Source: Polytrichum commune (Eukaryota > Streptophyta > Polytrichopsida > Polytrichales > Polytrichaceae). From it: a stretch of DNA of 64,000 nucleotides. The first letter of the stretch is position 1, and the number at the start of each line of letters is the position of its first letter. The notes beneath the pieces were generated by a model. The model saw only the letters and a list, made by a program, of their open reading frames with translations, had not been told where the DNA came from and did not search any database. The DNA is taken from assembly GCA_950295325.1 (NCBI GenBank), contig OX485804.1:16926001-16990000 (forward strand), read 5' to 3'. Shown here piece by piece: positions 32,901 to 43,100 of this stretch. Both the position numbers and the translations under genes were made by a program.

Positions 32901-34297
32901 ACAGCTGTTTCCTTGAATCACTTTCAATGATGCTGTCTAATGATATTTAGATGATTTGTCATTTCACAAAGAGAGGAGTGAATATGCTTGGAAAATATAA
33001 GGGCACGCAGAGGACTCCATTGTATTTGGTTTCCTTTCTAAGAGACATTGTGAAACCTCTATAGAACAGCTAATTCCAAATCACTTCCATTGATGATGTC
33101 TACTGAAATTCAGATGAATTGTCATTTCACAAAGAGAGGAGTAAACATGCTTGGAAATTTGAGGGCATGGAGAGGACTCCATTGGTATTAGAGAAGGTTT
33201 GCGTCTCAAATGTCTATGTGTTTATAACTGGTTAGAAGCAAATTTTCCTAATGCAGGGGTCACCATGAATCTGGAACCCTATGTATTTGGTTTCACTTCT
33301 AAGGGGAATAGTGAAACCTCTTTAGGGTTTGTAGTCTTAAGGATGCTAGTGATAATGAGCTGAAAGCAATAGTCACGATGCTTTTGAAGAATAATATTCT
33401 AGCAGCTCCTAGACAAAGTTCTGAATACATTGAATCCTCCTGTGGGTACTACAGATAGGCGGTGGTGTTCCGGAAACCAAAAATTTGTTCTACTCAGTCG
33501 ACTTTGGGGCGGTGCATTTTGTGTATATGTCAACGGAGACAGACTTCCTTCCTGGGAGCGACCAGTACAAGTGGATTGCCAACGACTTGAGGACGACAGA
33601 CAGGAAGAAAACCCCTTTTATCGTGTTCCAAGGGCACAGGCCGATGTATTCGACGGACGATACGAGTATGGAGTTGCCCATAACCCGAAAGATGATCCAA
33701 CACCTGGAGCCCCTGTTGGTGAAAAACAAGGTGAGTGTGGCACTTTGGGGCCATGTGCACAAGTATGAGCGCACCTGCCCCTTGCAAAACTTGACCTGTA
33801 TGGGAGAAAAGAAAATTGGGGATGAAGTTTTCCCTGTGCATATGGTGATAGGGATGGGAGGGCAGGACTGGCAACCCATAGACGAACCCCGGGTGGATCA
33901 ACCAAAAGCACCCATTTTCCCTCAACCATCCTGGTCACTCTTCCGAAGCTTTGAATTTGGGTATGTGCAGCTGCACGCAACAAAAAGTGTCATGAAAATC
34001 TTTTATGTTGGTAACCACGATGGCAAAGTCCATGACGAGGTCGAGTTCACCTCCCCAGTTGAAGAAATTGATGAGATTGTGGGCTCCAAGCATTTTGATC
34101 AGAACTGGGATCAAATCCCCAACAGGAGCAGGAGCAGGAGCAGGAGCATCAGCACTTTTGTTTTGGACAGTTGGTTCAATGCTGCAATTTTTTTTGCTGC
34201 AGCTTTTGTTCTTGGTGCGGGGCTATCGGCAATCTGCTTCGTCAGGATGTATTCTTCGACAAGGTTAAGTGTCTGGGAGTCTTTGCCATCTAATTAG
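29904..34297 (+). CDS. PAP: Purple acid phosphatase, tail-anchored PAP2/PAP9-like
   Basis: Four exons: 29904-30189, 31008-31420, 32430-32876 and 33455-34297, encoding 662 residues. Residues 1-25 are a hydrophobic leader ([15 protein letters not shown]). Residues 26-230 form the fibronectin-like N-terminal domain. The metallophosphatase domain shows all five metal motifs: D264 (GDMGT), GDISY with D307 and Y310, GNHE with N340/H341, H443 (GHRPMY) and GHVH with H482/H484. A hydrophobic C-terminal segment ([20 protein letters not shown]) is followed by a short basic tail; among plant PAPs this anchor is typical of the PAP2/PAP9 group, where PAP2 sits on plastid and mitochondrial outer membranes (family knowledge). 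A short RSRSRSRS run precedes the anchor. Introns 1 and 3 and both flanks contain tandem duplications. Splice choices are supported by frame and motif continuity. Confidence 0.93.
30478..30900 (+). repeat. Tandem duplication in PAP intron 1
   Basis: About 170-190 bp at 30478-30650 is repeated at 30712-30900. Shared blocks: AAGAGAGCAACCT.CTT.AAGA, GAATACTTCACTTTTGT and TTTTTGGCATG. It is wholly intronic. Confidence 0.85.
32890..33185 (+). repeat. Tandem duplication in PAP intron 3
   Basis: The unit with AGAACAGCT, GTCATTTCACAAAGAGAGGA and AGAGGACTCCATTG occurs at 32899-33040 and again at 33062-33182. A further partial copy of TTTGGTTTC.CTTCTAAG...GTGAAACCTCT is at 33288-33322. It is wholly intronic. 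Confidence 0.85.
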
Positions 34298-35290
34298 TGG
34301 CTAAAGGAGAACAGTGCACTTTTTCAGTGATGGTGATGATGCTTTTGATCTGTACTATATTTTTATTGAGAGAAGTGAGTCCATGGGAGTCAACAACAGA
34401 ATAGATGTGAGGATTGGTGAGGAAAACAAACCTCCAGAGGTGCAAAAATCAGCACTGAACATATATCAGACATGTACAAATATTGAAAATGTCTACCTGA
34501 GCTCTTCTTCCAGTGATACCTACTGGGGTTTGAGTGCTACTTGTGATTCTTTATCACGCATTGAAATTCAGGCAACTTGTGCCAATGCCAACAGGAGCAT
34601 CAGAACTTTTGTTGTGATCAGTTGGTTCAATGCTGCAAATTAGTTTGCTGTAGCTTTTTGTTCTTGGTGCAGGAGTATCCATAATCTTCTTTGTCAGGAT
34701 ATACCAATCATCCAAATCGACAAGATTAAGCGTCTGGGAGCCCCTGCCATCTACTAGCTAAAAGAGAACAGTGGACTTTCAGTGATGGTGTTTTGGGTCT
34801 GTAGTATATATAATGAAACAACTGAGTCCATGGGAGTCAAAGACTAGATTTGAGGATTGGTGAGGAACAAAACTCCAGAGGTGCAAAATCAGCACTGGAC
34901 ATATATCAGAGTGAGGGTGACTCACACATGTACCTGTAGATATTGAAATATCTAAAACTCACCAATGGATCTGAGATCCTCCAGTGTTATGTACCTGGGT
35001 TTGGGTGCTACCTGTGATTTTTTATCACACATGGAAATTCAGGCAACTCTTTTTTGTGCCATTGCCAGTTGGAGGAGCGTAGCTTTTGTTGCAACTTGTT
35101 GCTTCAAATTCGTTGTCATGTCTTTTGCTGCAGCTTTTGATCTTGGTGCAGGACTATCAGCAACCTTCTTTGGCTGAAATGACAAAATTAAGCATCTGGG
35201 AGCCCTTGCCATCTGATGGCCCAAGGAGCACAGTAAACTTTCAGTGATGACGTTTTTGGTCTGTACTATAATTACTGAGTATTGAGTTGC
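34117..35290 (+). repeat. Triplicated PAP 3' end (membrane-tail exon segment)
   Basis: Unit 1 (34117-34560) codes for the Ser/Arg run, anchor and stop of the phosphatase plus 3' UTR. Unit 2 (34575-35045) repeats it with a stop inside the anchor (SWFNAAN, then stop). Unit 3 (35062-35290) repeats the anchor segment again (SFAAAFDLGAGLSATFF). Landmarks shared by all: GTTCTTGGTGC.GG.CTATC-type, GTCTGGGAG and TTTCAGTGATG. Only unit 1 is joined to the catalytic exon in frame. Confidence 0.88.
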
Positions 35291-35687
35291 ATTTACTTGC
35301 TACTGAGTATTCTTGCCAAGCGTAATGAGGTAATTGTTTCCTATTTTGGATGCTCTGATTCAATGTTGCACTCTTGCAGTTTCAACCAAAGTAGCCTAGT
35401 TGAGTAGGTCTAATTTATTGTAATCCCCTTCAAAAGTCTCATCACGGAAATTTATGTGGACATGGTTTTTGTTGTTCTTAATGTTGTGACGTTCATGCTA
35501 CCCAGACCATCATGTCTGAAATACCTTACAATCTAGACAACTTGTTTAATGTAGAGATTGCTTGTGGTGTCCAAGATGGTCTCTGCTTTAAGTGAAAGAT
35601 GGGAACTTTTTCTGTGCATTCTGTAATAGTGAGACTCATACTGACCTCATATTAAGGATTTAAGAGAATGCTCTGTTTAGTTGCTCA
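35291..35687. other. Spacer, no gene
   Basis: No gene or recognisable repeat up to the MITE at 35688. Confidence 0.5.
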
Positions 35688-36030
35688 CTACATTAAATAT
35701 GATATTTAGTGTTTGATACACTAAATATGAATGCATACACTAAATGTCAATAACCCTATGAAAGTAAGTAATTTTAAATGTAAACTCAAGCACTAAATAT
35801 CAACTATGATAATATTGTATGTGGAAGTTACGTGTTTGAATTTAGTGTTATTAAGGATATGGAAAAAATAAATTAACAATGATAAAAGAGGAATTCCAAC
35901 ATACCTTCTAGCATACCTTCTAGCATATCTTCTGACACTCATTGTCAAGGAATTGAAAATTAGTGTAGAGCAAGGTAGGGTGGTAACAACATTAAATATG
36001 ATCAAACACTAAATATCATATTTAGTGTAG
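35688..36030. mobile_element. MITE with 30-bp TIRs and 3-bp TCA duplication
   Basis: Ends CTACATTAAATATGATATTT (left) and AAATATCATATTTAGTGTAG (right) are inverted with one mismatch over 30 bp, flanked by TCA at 35685-35687 and 36031-36033. 343 bp, no coding frame. The 3-bp target duplication fits a Tourist/PIF-type MITE. Inside, TACCTTCTAGCA is tandemly repeated (35904-35935). The right half also occurs upstream of TCTP (17888-17976). Confidence 0.88.
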
Positions 36031-36536
36031 TCACATTATGAAAGCAAATGTACGTGAATCTGAGTGGACAAGGAAAATGCTAATCAAGTGTTTGTGATTT
36101 CTACACACAGCGAACTTGTGTGTCATCCTTCATGATGAGAAGTGTCTTTATCCCAGAAGTTTCCTAGACTTCTGTGCAATATATATGTATATATATATAT
36201 ATATATCGAGTGTTATTTAATAGATTTTTCCAGATTTTTGTTGGCAGTGATTGCAGGAGAATTGTCATGCCGTGCTTGAGTTATACCATTTCAAGGATCT
36301 CCAACCAGTGTTAAGGTGGCTTGGGAATAATGACATGGCCATGACTTGTAAATTGGAGAGAATATCAGTTAAAATTGAAAATTTTGTTGCCATGTAGCAA
36401 AGTATCGACCAGGTTTACCTGTAAATCAAAGTTGGCTACTCCACCACAGACTACAATAGTTGTAAATTGGTGAGAGTGGCCGATAACCACAATAATAGAC
36501 AAGATCTTGATCCATAACCATTTACAGCTAAAATCA
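36031..36536. other. Spacer with AT microsatellite
   Basis: (AT)n-type run at 36180-36207. No gene is recognised; this likely includes the 3' UTR of the minus-strand gene that ends at 36537. Confidence 0.5.
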
Positions 36537-37202
36537 TCACACTCTCTCGTCAACTTCTCCAAAAGCTTCATCTTCCACTAAGAAGAAACCATCATCGATG
36601 GTCGGATTATTCAATGCGGCTTCAATTGCTTCTGCACAGACGAGTGTCCAGTTGCCTTCGTAATTGTCAATTGTAATGGCTCTCTTGTTTCCTTGTAAGA
36701 ATGGGTTGCAATGCTTGTCATTTGTGTCATCTTCATTGTTTTCGTGGGAGTTTGAACTCCACTGAGCGATGAAGCTCTCCCTTGATATCATTGAGGGCAA
36801 TGGATCCTGTGCCCATTCCTGTGATTTGGTGATGTCGAGGTCCTCTTGTACTAGTTCTTTTAATTCAATACTGTCTGCGACTTTTGATTCTATATCTTTG
36901 TGACCTGGTTCTTGTGAATTAGTGTTGTTGGGGATTTCTAATTCTCGGTGTTCTTGTACCAATTCTTGTGGTTCGGGTATGACGTTGGGATCGTATATTA
37001 ATGTTGTTTCCACATCGGCAAGTATCGCACCACAATGGGGTTTCAAGAGCTTTTCCACTAAGTCAAAGAAGTTATTTACTACATTAAAAAGATTAGGGAA
37101 ATCCGACTCATTGAGAGTTGCAGCTAATTCGGCGTCGAGTAGATAAGCCATTGCGATTATCACAACAAATATGGAGTTAAGAATGACGACTAATTCAACC
37201 AT
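36537..37202 (-). CDS. Hypothetical acidic protein with N-terminal membrane segment
   Basis: Single-exon frame of 221 residues from ATG at 37202. I do not recognise the family. Residues 2-21 are strongly hydrophobic (ELVVILNSIFVVIIAMAYLL), suitable as a signal anchor. The rest is hydrophilic and Glu/Asp/Asn-rich, with two related stretches around ELVQEHRELEI and ELVQEDLDITKSQE. The C-terminus is acidic (DDGFFLVEDEAFGEVDERV). A TATA box (TATATAAA, minus strand, 37305-37298) lies about 95 bases upstream of the ATG, with a reasonable start site near 37270, which supports a real gene. The open length is unusual for AT-rich spacer. It could also be a lineage-specific or transposon-derived gene. 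Confidence 0.5.
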   Translation of the reverse strand: MVELVVILNSIFVVIIAMAYLLDAELAATLNESDFPNLFNVVNNFFDLVEKLLKPHCGAILADVETTLIYDPNVIPEPQELVQEHRELEIPNNTNSQEPGHKDIESKVADSIELKELVQEDLDITKSQEWAQDPLPSMISRESFIAQWSSNSHENNEDDTNDKHCNPFLQGNKRAITIDNYEGNWTLVCAEAIEAALNNPTIDDGFFLVEDEAFGEVDERV

Positions 37203-37297
37203 GAATTTGAAGAAGTGAGGTGGTCTCAATGCAATGCAGACAAAATGGATGTTTTGTGTAACGGCACATTAGTAAGTTATCCTAGTACGAGGTTATG

Positions 37298-37305
37298 TTT
37301 ATATA
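37298..37305 (-). promoter_or_regulatory. TATA box of the hypothetical gene
   Basis: TATATAAA on the minus strand, 96 bases upstream of the ATG at 37202. Position and match to the plant TATA consensus are good; use is inferred. Confidence 0.5.
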
Positions 37306-37960
37306 CCATTAGAAGAATCCTATTGTCATTTCTTTTACTTTGCAGGAATCCTATTGTTATTTTTACTTTTACTTTTACATTTACCTTCACCTTCACCTCA
37401 ATGCCCCAAAATAGTCACTTTTACTTTCATTTCCATCTTTACATTTACTTTTGGGGTAGTGGAGTCAATATTCACAACACACAAGGAGGCGGGGTAGAGT
37501 GAATACGTTGATGGCTATTCTAAAGCCCAAAGATTGTTATTTTGATTCAGTATAACCCTTAATCTAAGGTCATAAACCCTAAATTGATCCATTGAAATTG
37601 AATTGAGATGAATCAACAACCAACATATAGGGGGAAAGGTTCATACTATTACCCCTCGGTAAGTGTTATGAAACAAAACCCGGGTTTGAGATGAGCCAAT
37701 TTTAAATTTTACCTTTAATTTGCAAGATTCCTACTTTAAAATTTCCTAGGCATACACATTCAAGTGTTATCAAACATACATCTACCAATTTGAAGTGCCT
37801 TCTTACATTAAACTACTGCCATTCATATAGACATGCGTTAAAACCCTTGGAAATGCTCAATTGAAATTGGTCCAAACTTCAAAGTAAATTCACATGGGAT
37901 GTCTACGGTGTTGCAAGAAGCCTTATGTTATCTGAAGAGATGAGGACCAACAAACTCCAC
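37306..37960. other. Spacer with TTTAC/CTTTTA simple repeat
   Basis: TTTTAC-type simple repeat at 37355-37450, including ACTTTTACTTTTACATTTAC. 37600-37680 resembles 23630-23690 and the complement of 25487-25520. No gene. Confidence 0.5.
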
Positions 37961-38339
37961 TAAGGTGTGTGGTTGTGTATTAGATTGAATTTTCTTGTTC
38001 TTCATCTTCCACGTATTGATCAAATTTACGTTTTCAAATTTGTGTTGCATTAGAAAATCTATGATGAAATATCAATCAAATTAAATGAATATTGGACTTC
38101 CCTTTATCTAGTATTGGTTATTGGATGTGCATGTTTGTTGCTTCCTCAACTAAATACGTCGGTCCTCCCAATTGTGTTCATTGATGAGTGTGAGCAAGTT
38201 AATTGAAATTGAAGGCGTAGTCAAATTTCTATTCAAGATGTGTCTTTATGTTATCTATTCTTTGATCCCATCTAAACACACACCAATTAAATATAGATGT
38301 CAGATTAAGAAACATAGCTAAATAATACCCACATACCTT
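37961..38339 (-). mobile_element. M1 MITE, subfamily F2, copy 1
   Basis: Inverted ends of the type TAAGGTGTGTGGTTGTGTAT (left) and AATAATACCCACATACCTT (right). Body shared with the F2 copies at 48777, 49963 and 52756 (complement of TTTGTTGCATTAGAAAATC, CATGTTTGTTGCTTCCTCAA, CCTCCCAATTGTGTTC). Orientation is given relative to the copy at 52756. An F1 copy starts 70 bases to the right. Confidence 0.8.
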
Positions 38340-38411
38340 GTTCATAATATCGTCTTGTGATCGTTTGGACATGTCGCTCAAGCAAATGTGCCTAAATCAA
38401 ACACAAAACAC

Positions 38412-38725
38412 TTTGGACACCTACATTTTTGTGGCATGTGGTTAGGTGTGGATCTTGTAAGAACTAGCACCAAAAAACATGTGTTTAAAAAAGATTGGAC
38501 AACGTGCTCAAAATATAATAACCATTCTAAGTTCAATAGTCAGCATGATTGGAGGGACTTATATGAGCACTTAATGAGCACAAGAATCTTCACTTTGATA
38601 ATGAATAAGATATACAAAAGAGCTCCGAAAATTATGAGGCAAATGGCTAAGGACACAACTTGGATTTGCCAATCATCTTGCACTAATCACATGTTTCATA
38701 TCCTACGAGAAGTGGGTGCAACAAG
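38412..38725 (+). mobile_element. M1 MITE-like repeat, subfamily F1, copy 3
   Basis: All F1 landmarks are present: TGTGGTTAGGTGTGGATCTT, AAAGATTGGACAACGTGCTC, GGACTTATATGAGCACTTAA, AATCTTCACTTTGATAATGA and TTTCATATCCTACGAGAAGT. No coding function; the apparent open frame across it is accidental. Confidence 0.85.
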
Positions 38726-38786
38726 AAAATTATTCAGACTTTGGACAACTAACTAAGTGGGCAACTATTTAGCTAGCTAAAAGCTC

Positions 38787-39427
38787 CAACTAGCCAAAGC
38801 TACCTAGGAATTCGGTGCCTCAAAATAATAGCTAATTAAAACTAAGTGCCATAATCCAGGCGAGGAAAATTAGCTAGCTGAAGTTAGCTAATAACTAACT
38901 AGAATCTAAATGTGATCACAATGGAATGAATTATGTCATTGCACCCAAAAGGTCATCTCTTAGACCCGGACTCGTTGAATCAACAACGTTTTTGAAACTG
39001 AACATGAGCTTCATTCCTAATAATCCAACAAATGTAGCGGAATCTCCAATTTGGAACACCTTGATTCCATCTTGTCTTGAATTGCCAATTGACATTGACG
39101 ATTCTAATGATAATGAAAATGAAGAAGATGATGATGATAATGACGATGATGATCTACCATTAGTGCCAATTGAAAGTGAGGAGGCAGACTACACATGCTG
39201 ATTTTAAGCCTTTCAATTTCCTTGTGCAATAACATGAAAATACATAGCCAACCGAGAGCAATACAACCAAATATATATATTGTTTGGTTTGGTTTAGAAT
39301 GAATATGCATGTCACACAACTTTTTAGCTAGTCAAAGCTGAGTGAAAATGAGAGTTCCAGAAAGTTAGATAGCTAAAGCTAAGTGACGAATAGGGGCGCC
39401 GAAAATTTAGCTAGGTGATGCTAGTTG
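38787..39427 (+). mobile_element. Internally deleted hAT-like element
   Basis: Imperfect inverted ends of about 33 bp: 38787-38819 (CAACTAGCCAAAGCTACCTA...) and 39395-39427 (complement CAACTAGCATCACCTAGCTA...). In between is a 92-codon frame (38926-39201) with PKRSSLRPGLVESTTFLKLN, which resembles the C-terminal dimerisation region of hAT transposases, followed by an Asp-rich tail (EDDDDNDDDD). BED finger and catalytic core are absent, so it cannot move by itself. Many AGCTAGC-type subterminal motifs are visible at both ends. Confidence 0.6.
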
Positions 39428-40162
39428 GCTAGCTGTCCAAGGTCTAAAAGTATCTATCTAAGGCATCTCTACTTAACGAGAGGACAAATCCCCCTCAAAT
39501 TTGGCATAACTCATATTTAAGTAAAGTTGAACATATTTTCTAAATATGGACTTTTTGCTTACCCTAGTTTTGTGTGCAAACATGTCGATACACTTTCAAA
39601 ATATCTAAATTTCATGGGATATAAGTGAATTCTCCATATTTATTTATTTAAATTTTATGATATTGAAATATGATGAACTCATATAATCAATTGGTAACTA
39701 TTAAAATCCTAATAAAAAAAATGTTTTAATATCATCAAAATCAACTCTGTACATTCTATCAGAGGATCCTAACATACATATCAACATGGTATAATTCTGG
39801 ACTGGGCACTTGTCCACTTTTACTTCATTATGCATCCATGTACTGTAAACTTAAAGGAAATACTGCTGACTCTTTTCAGAGTCAGCAGGATGAGGCACAT
39901 CTCTAAAACAGAATTTTATTAACAGAAACAACATTTTACACATCACAAGCCCTGCCAGACTACAACTTAGGGAATTAAGTTGTCCAATCTCATGCACTAT
40001 TCCTCAGTAACTGGTTGCCAACCTTCATATTGTGGTCATAACTCAGTGAAGATGCTTGTCTACATACAGTAATATATCTAGAGCTAAATCACTAAGATTA
40101 CACTAGCCAATCATCAAACTGTGCTTTAAACAATTGCCAGGCTAGGATGGAATTACTTGTGA
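39428..40162. other. Spacer and 3' UTR of the minus-strand kinase gene
   Basis: Nearest the gene this should be its 3' UTR: a minus-strand AATAAAA polyadenylation signal is at about 39914-39920, some 245 bases past the stop. A 10-bp perfect hairpin (39863-39872 with 39879-39888, CTGCTGACTC stem) lies just beyond it. Further left nothing is recognised. Confidence 0.5.
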
Positions 40163-43100
40163 TTAAGAGCCTGCCCGTGGACTTGGGGATGGTCCACTTC
40201 CTTGCTCAATACACTGCACCCAATTACATGATGTAACATGAGTCTGATGGTCAAAACCATGGTGTATTGTAAGTGAACCAATTGATGACATCGAAAAATA
40301 AATCAATTTAAAGAAATGAGAATGATATACACTTCAGGCATACTCTGTTCCTAATCTCAGAAACACACCATGCCTCAGTGTAGGGAGTAGGAGCAAACTA
40401 GCAAATTTATAAGCAATGAACTTGAAGCTTAAAAACTGCAATGAAGTAAGAGTACCTGTAAGAGGTAACAATGCAAGCTTTCAAGCGTTTGTGCAAAGTT
40501 TGTTGCTGATAAATCCACCACTGTCATTCCCTGCATCATCACGATAACCATTTAGAGTGATAATCACAGATTCCAATTTACAATGAGTAATTGAAAGCTT
40601 TGCTCACACTGTACACAGCTTGGGACAAAAGGAAAGCACCACAAAACCAAAATGTGAACTGGAGAAATAAACTAGTGTGTGCATTTTATCCAACGTGTTC
40701 TGTGTATTCATCAGGTACCTAATCATCTTTAGACAGTTTAATTTTTAGAAAACTAAAATCTTTGACATGCTTGACTTCTAATTTCCCATCCAACACCTAT
40801 GTTATTTGAAAACAGAGGGAAGAGAGGGGAGATAGATATACCTGAGATTCAAAAGAGGTAATATACTCTTGTATTGTTTGGAGCTTTTTGATGAGAGCCT
40901 CCTTCTCCTATGCATAATTTAAAATAGGCATGGGTAAATATATGACACTGCATTTGACAGATTCAATCATGCAACAAGACTGATGCTTGGAGATGCAGAC
41001 TTTTATGTAAGCGCTACACCTCAGAATGATTGAAAACTTTGACAAGTTTTGAAGCTAACAAACCCCAATTCAGGATTAAACCCTAAACCCTAGTAAACGA
41101 TTTTTACCTCCGCACTTGCACTGTTTCCTCCCTCAGCTGCACGATGTGCTATCCACTCATCCAAAAGAGTCTGCACAGGATTTGGAATTCCAGTTAGCAA
41201 TCTAAATTGATTTTGGCTGTGATGGGGTAGCACATATGAATATATAGTAGGATGTACAACCCAAAACAAACCTGCTTTGAACTATTTGTCAGATTAGTGT
41301 TACCTGGAGCTTTTGAGATAGCATGCTAAAGAAATCCTGAATCACTCACAATTTTAGCCATTACAGACATTTATAGGCAAAGAAATGATGAAGACCTGGT
41401 GATCTACGTCTGCCATCTTCAGTACAATAGGTACAACTATGCATTTTGGCGCCTCTTGTTTTGTTGATGTTATTTTCTCTTCCTCTGCATCAGATGCAGC
41501 TTTCGAAGCACTCCCTGCATGGAAGTCATGCAAGTTAGCCATTGAAGGTTGACTGTAGTGAAGACATTACATTTGACAACTGCATACTTCCATCTTCGAA
41601 GAGCAACTGCATTACCCTTACAATTCTGGACTAAATCTACTCAACTGAAAATCACTAAGACATTAGCTAGAACTCATGTTAGTTTGCAAATAATGTTGGA
41701 ACGACTTCCACAAAGACAAAAATCCTAGGTGACAGCATGGAAGGCACCTTGAACCCTGCACCCTAAACCACCTAGAATATGTGAGAACCTAATCCTTGAT
41801 GGAGGAAGAGAAATGGGCATAAATCGATTGGAAAACACTTTAACGAGCAACTATATTACCCTTAAAAATTTGAACTAAATCTACTCAATTGAAAATCACT
41901 GAGCCACTAGCTGGGACTCGAGTCAGTTTGCAAATAATGTTGGTATGATTTCCGTAAACACGAATCCTAGGTGATAGCATGGAAGGTACCTGAAAGCCCG
42001 AAACCCTAAACTACTCAGAATTTGTGATAATCTAATGCTTGATGGAGGAAGAGAAATGGGCAATTATAAATGGAATGAAAAACACTTCGACGCCTTCTTC
42101 TTGATTGTTTGGGTTTCTTGATTGATTCGTTGATCAAATACTTACAGGACGTTAACTTCTCACCAGTATTTCCATTCCTTTCTTCAATCTTTACAGTGGC
42201 AGATGTTGCAGGCAAGGCCTTCATTTGTACTGCCCCGCTGCCGAACCCACCACTTTCTTCATTCATGAGATAGATGGATGGATCTAAGTGCAATCCCTGA
42301 AATCAAAAAAAATAGTAACTTCGATTTCTGTTACAAAAATATCCGTCATTCTGTAACGAGAGGAACCAAGTGAAAACCCAATTAATAAAATCATCTGGTT
42401 GAAGGAGCAGATAGAAGCTGGAATGACCTTCATATATACATAGACTCCCAAAATGACCAAAATTCAACTCACGCGAGTGCAGGAAATAGTCACACTTGTG
42501 CAATGCAACAAATACACATCGAACTGCAGATCCAAATGACTGACGGTATGCGTGGGTTTTTACCTCGATGATGACGGGCTTCCCATCCTTCATGGCTTTC
42601 CGCAAATCGCCATCGAGGCCTGCAGAACATTTATAGGTGCACTTTTATTTTGTCGTGCATGGACGGTTGTGCTCTACCATTCTAATAACTCTATCATCCA
42701 TCAAGCTCACCAAAACACCACAAATTTGGAAGAACAGCTAAAGGTTTAGGACGAGAAATAAAGGCTGTGCACATTGCATTAGTACCGGCAAGGACAACAC
42801 TCGACAGACAGCTTGATGCAAGCATTGACCACAAACAAAGAGTCGGATAAATTCAAACCTTTGCGCACAATTCGACATTCACGGCAAAACTCGGTTACGA
42901 GCTCCTCCGGCGAAGTGAAGTCTCTCGCCCACACAGGCATCGACGCAAGTGGAGCACTGTGAAATCATCACACCCAATTAAGTCAAAATTAAGTTTAACA
43001 ACTCAAAAGCTTTAATAACAGAATGGAATGATGTTTGTCTTCAGCTAAGACTTCATACAGTGTCGATATTATAAATGCTCTACAAAAGGTGGGGTAAGGA

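Noticed and set aside
33490-33983. Long minus-strand and second-frame open readings across the last phosphatase exon
   Set aside because: They are shadows of the real coding exon, which carries all expected metal-binding motifs in its own frame.
38388-38756. 122-codon plus-strand open frame
   Set aside because: It coincides with an F1 MITE copy, and the other six F1 copies do not keep it open.
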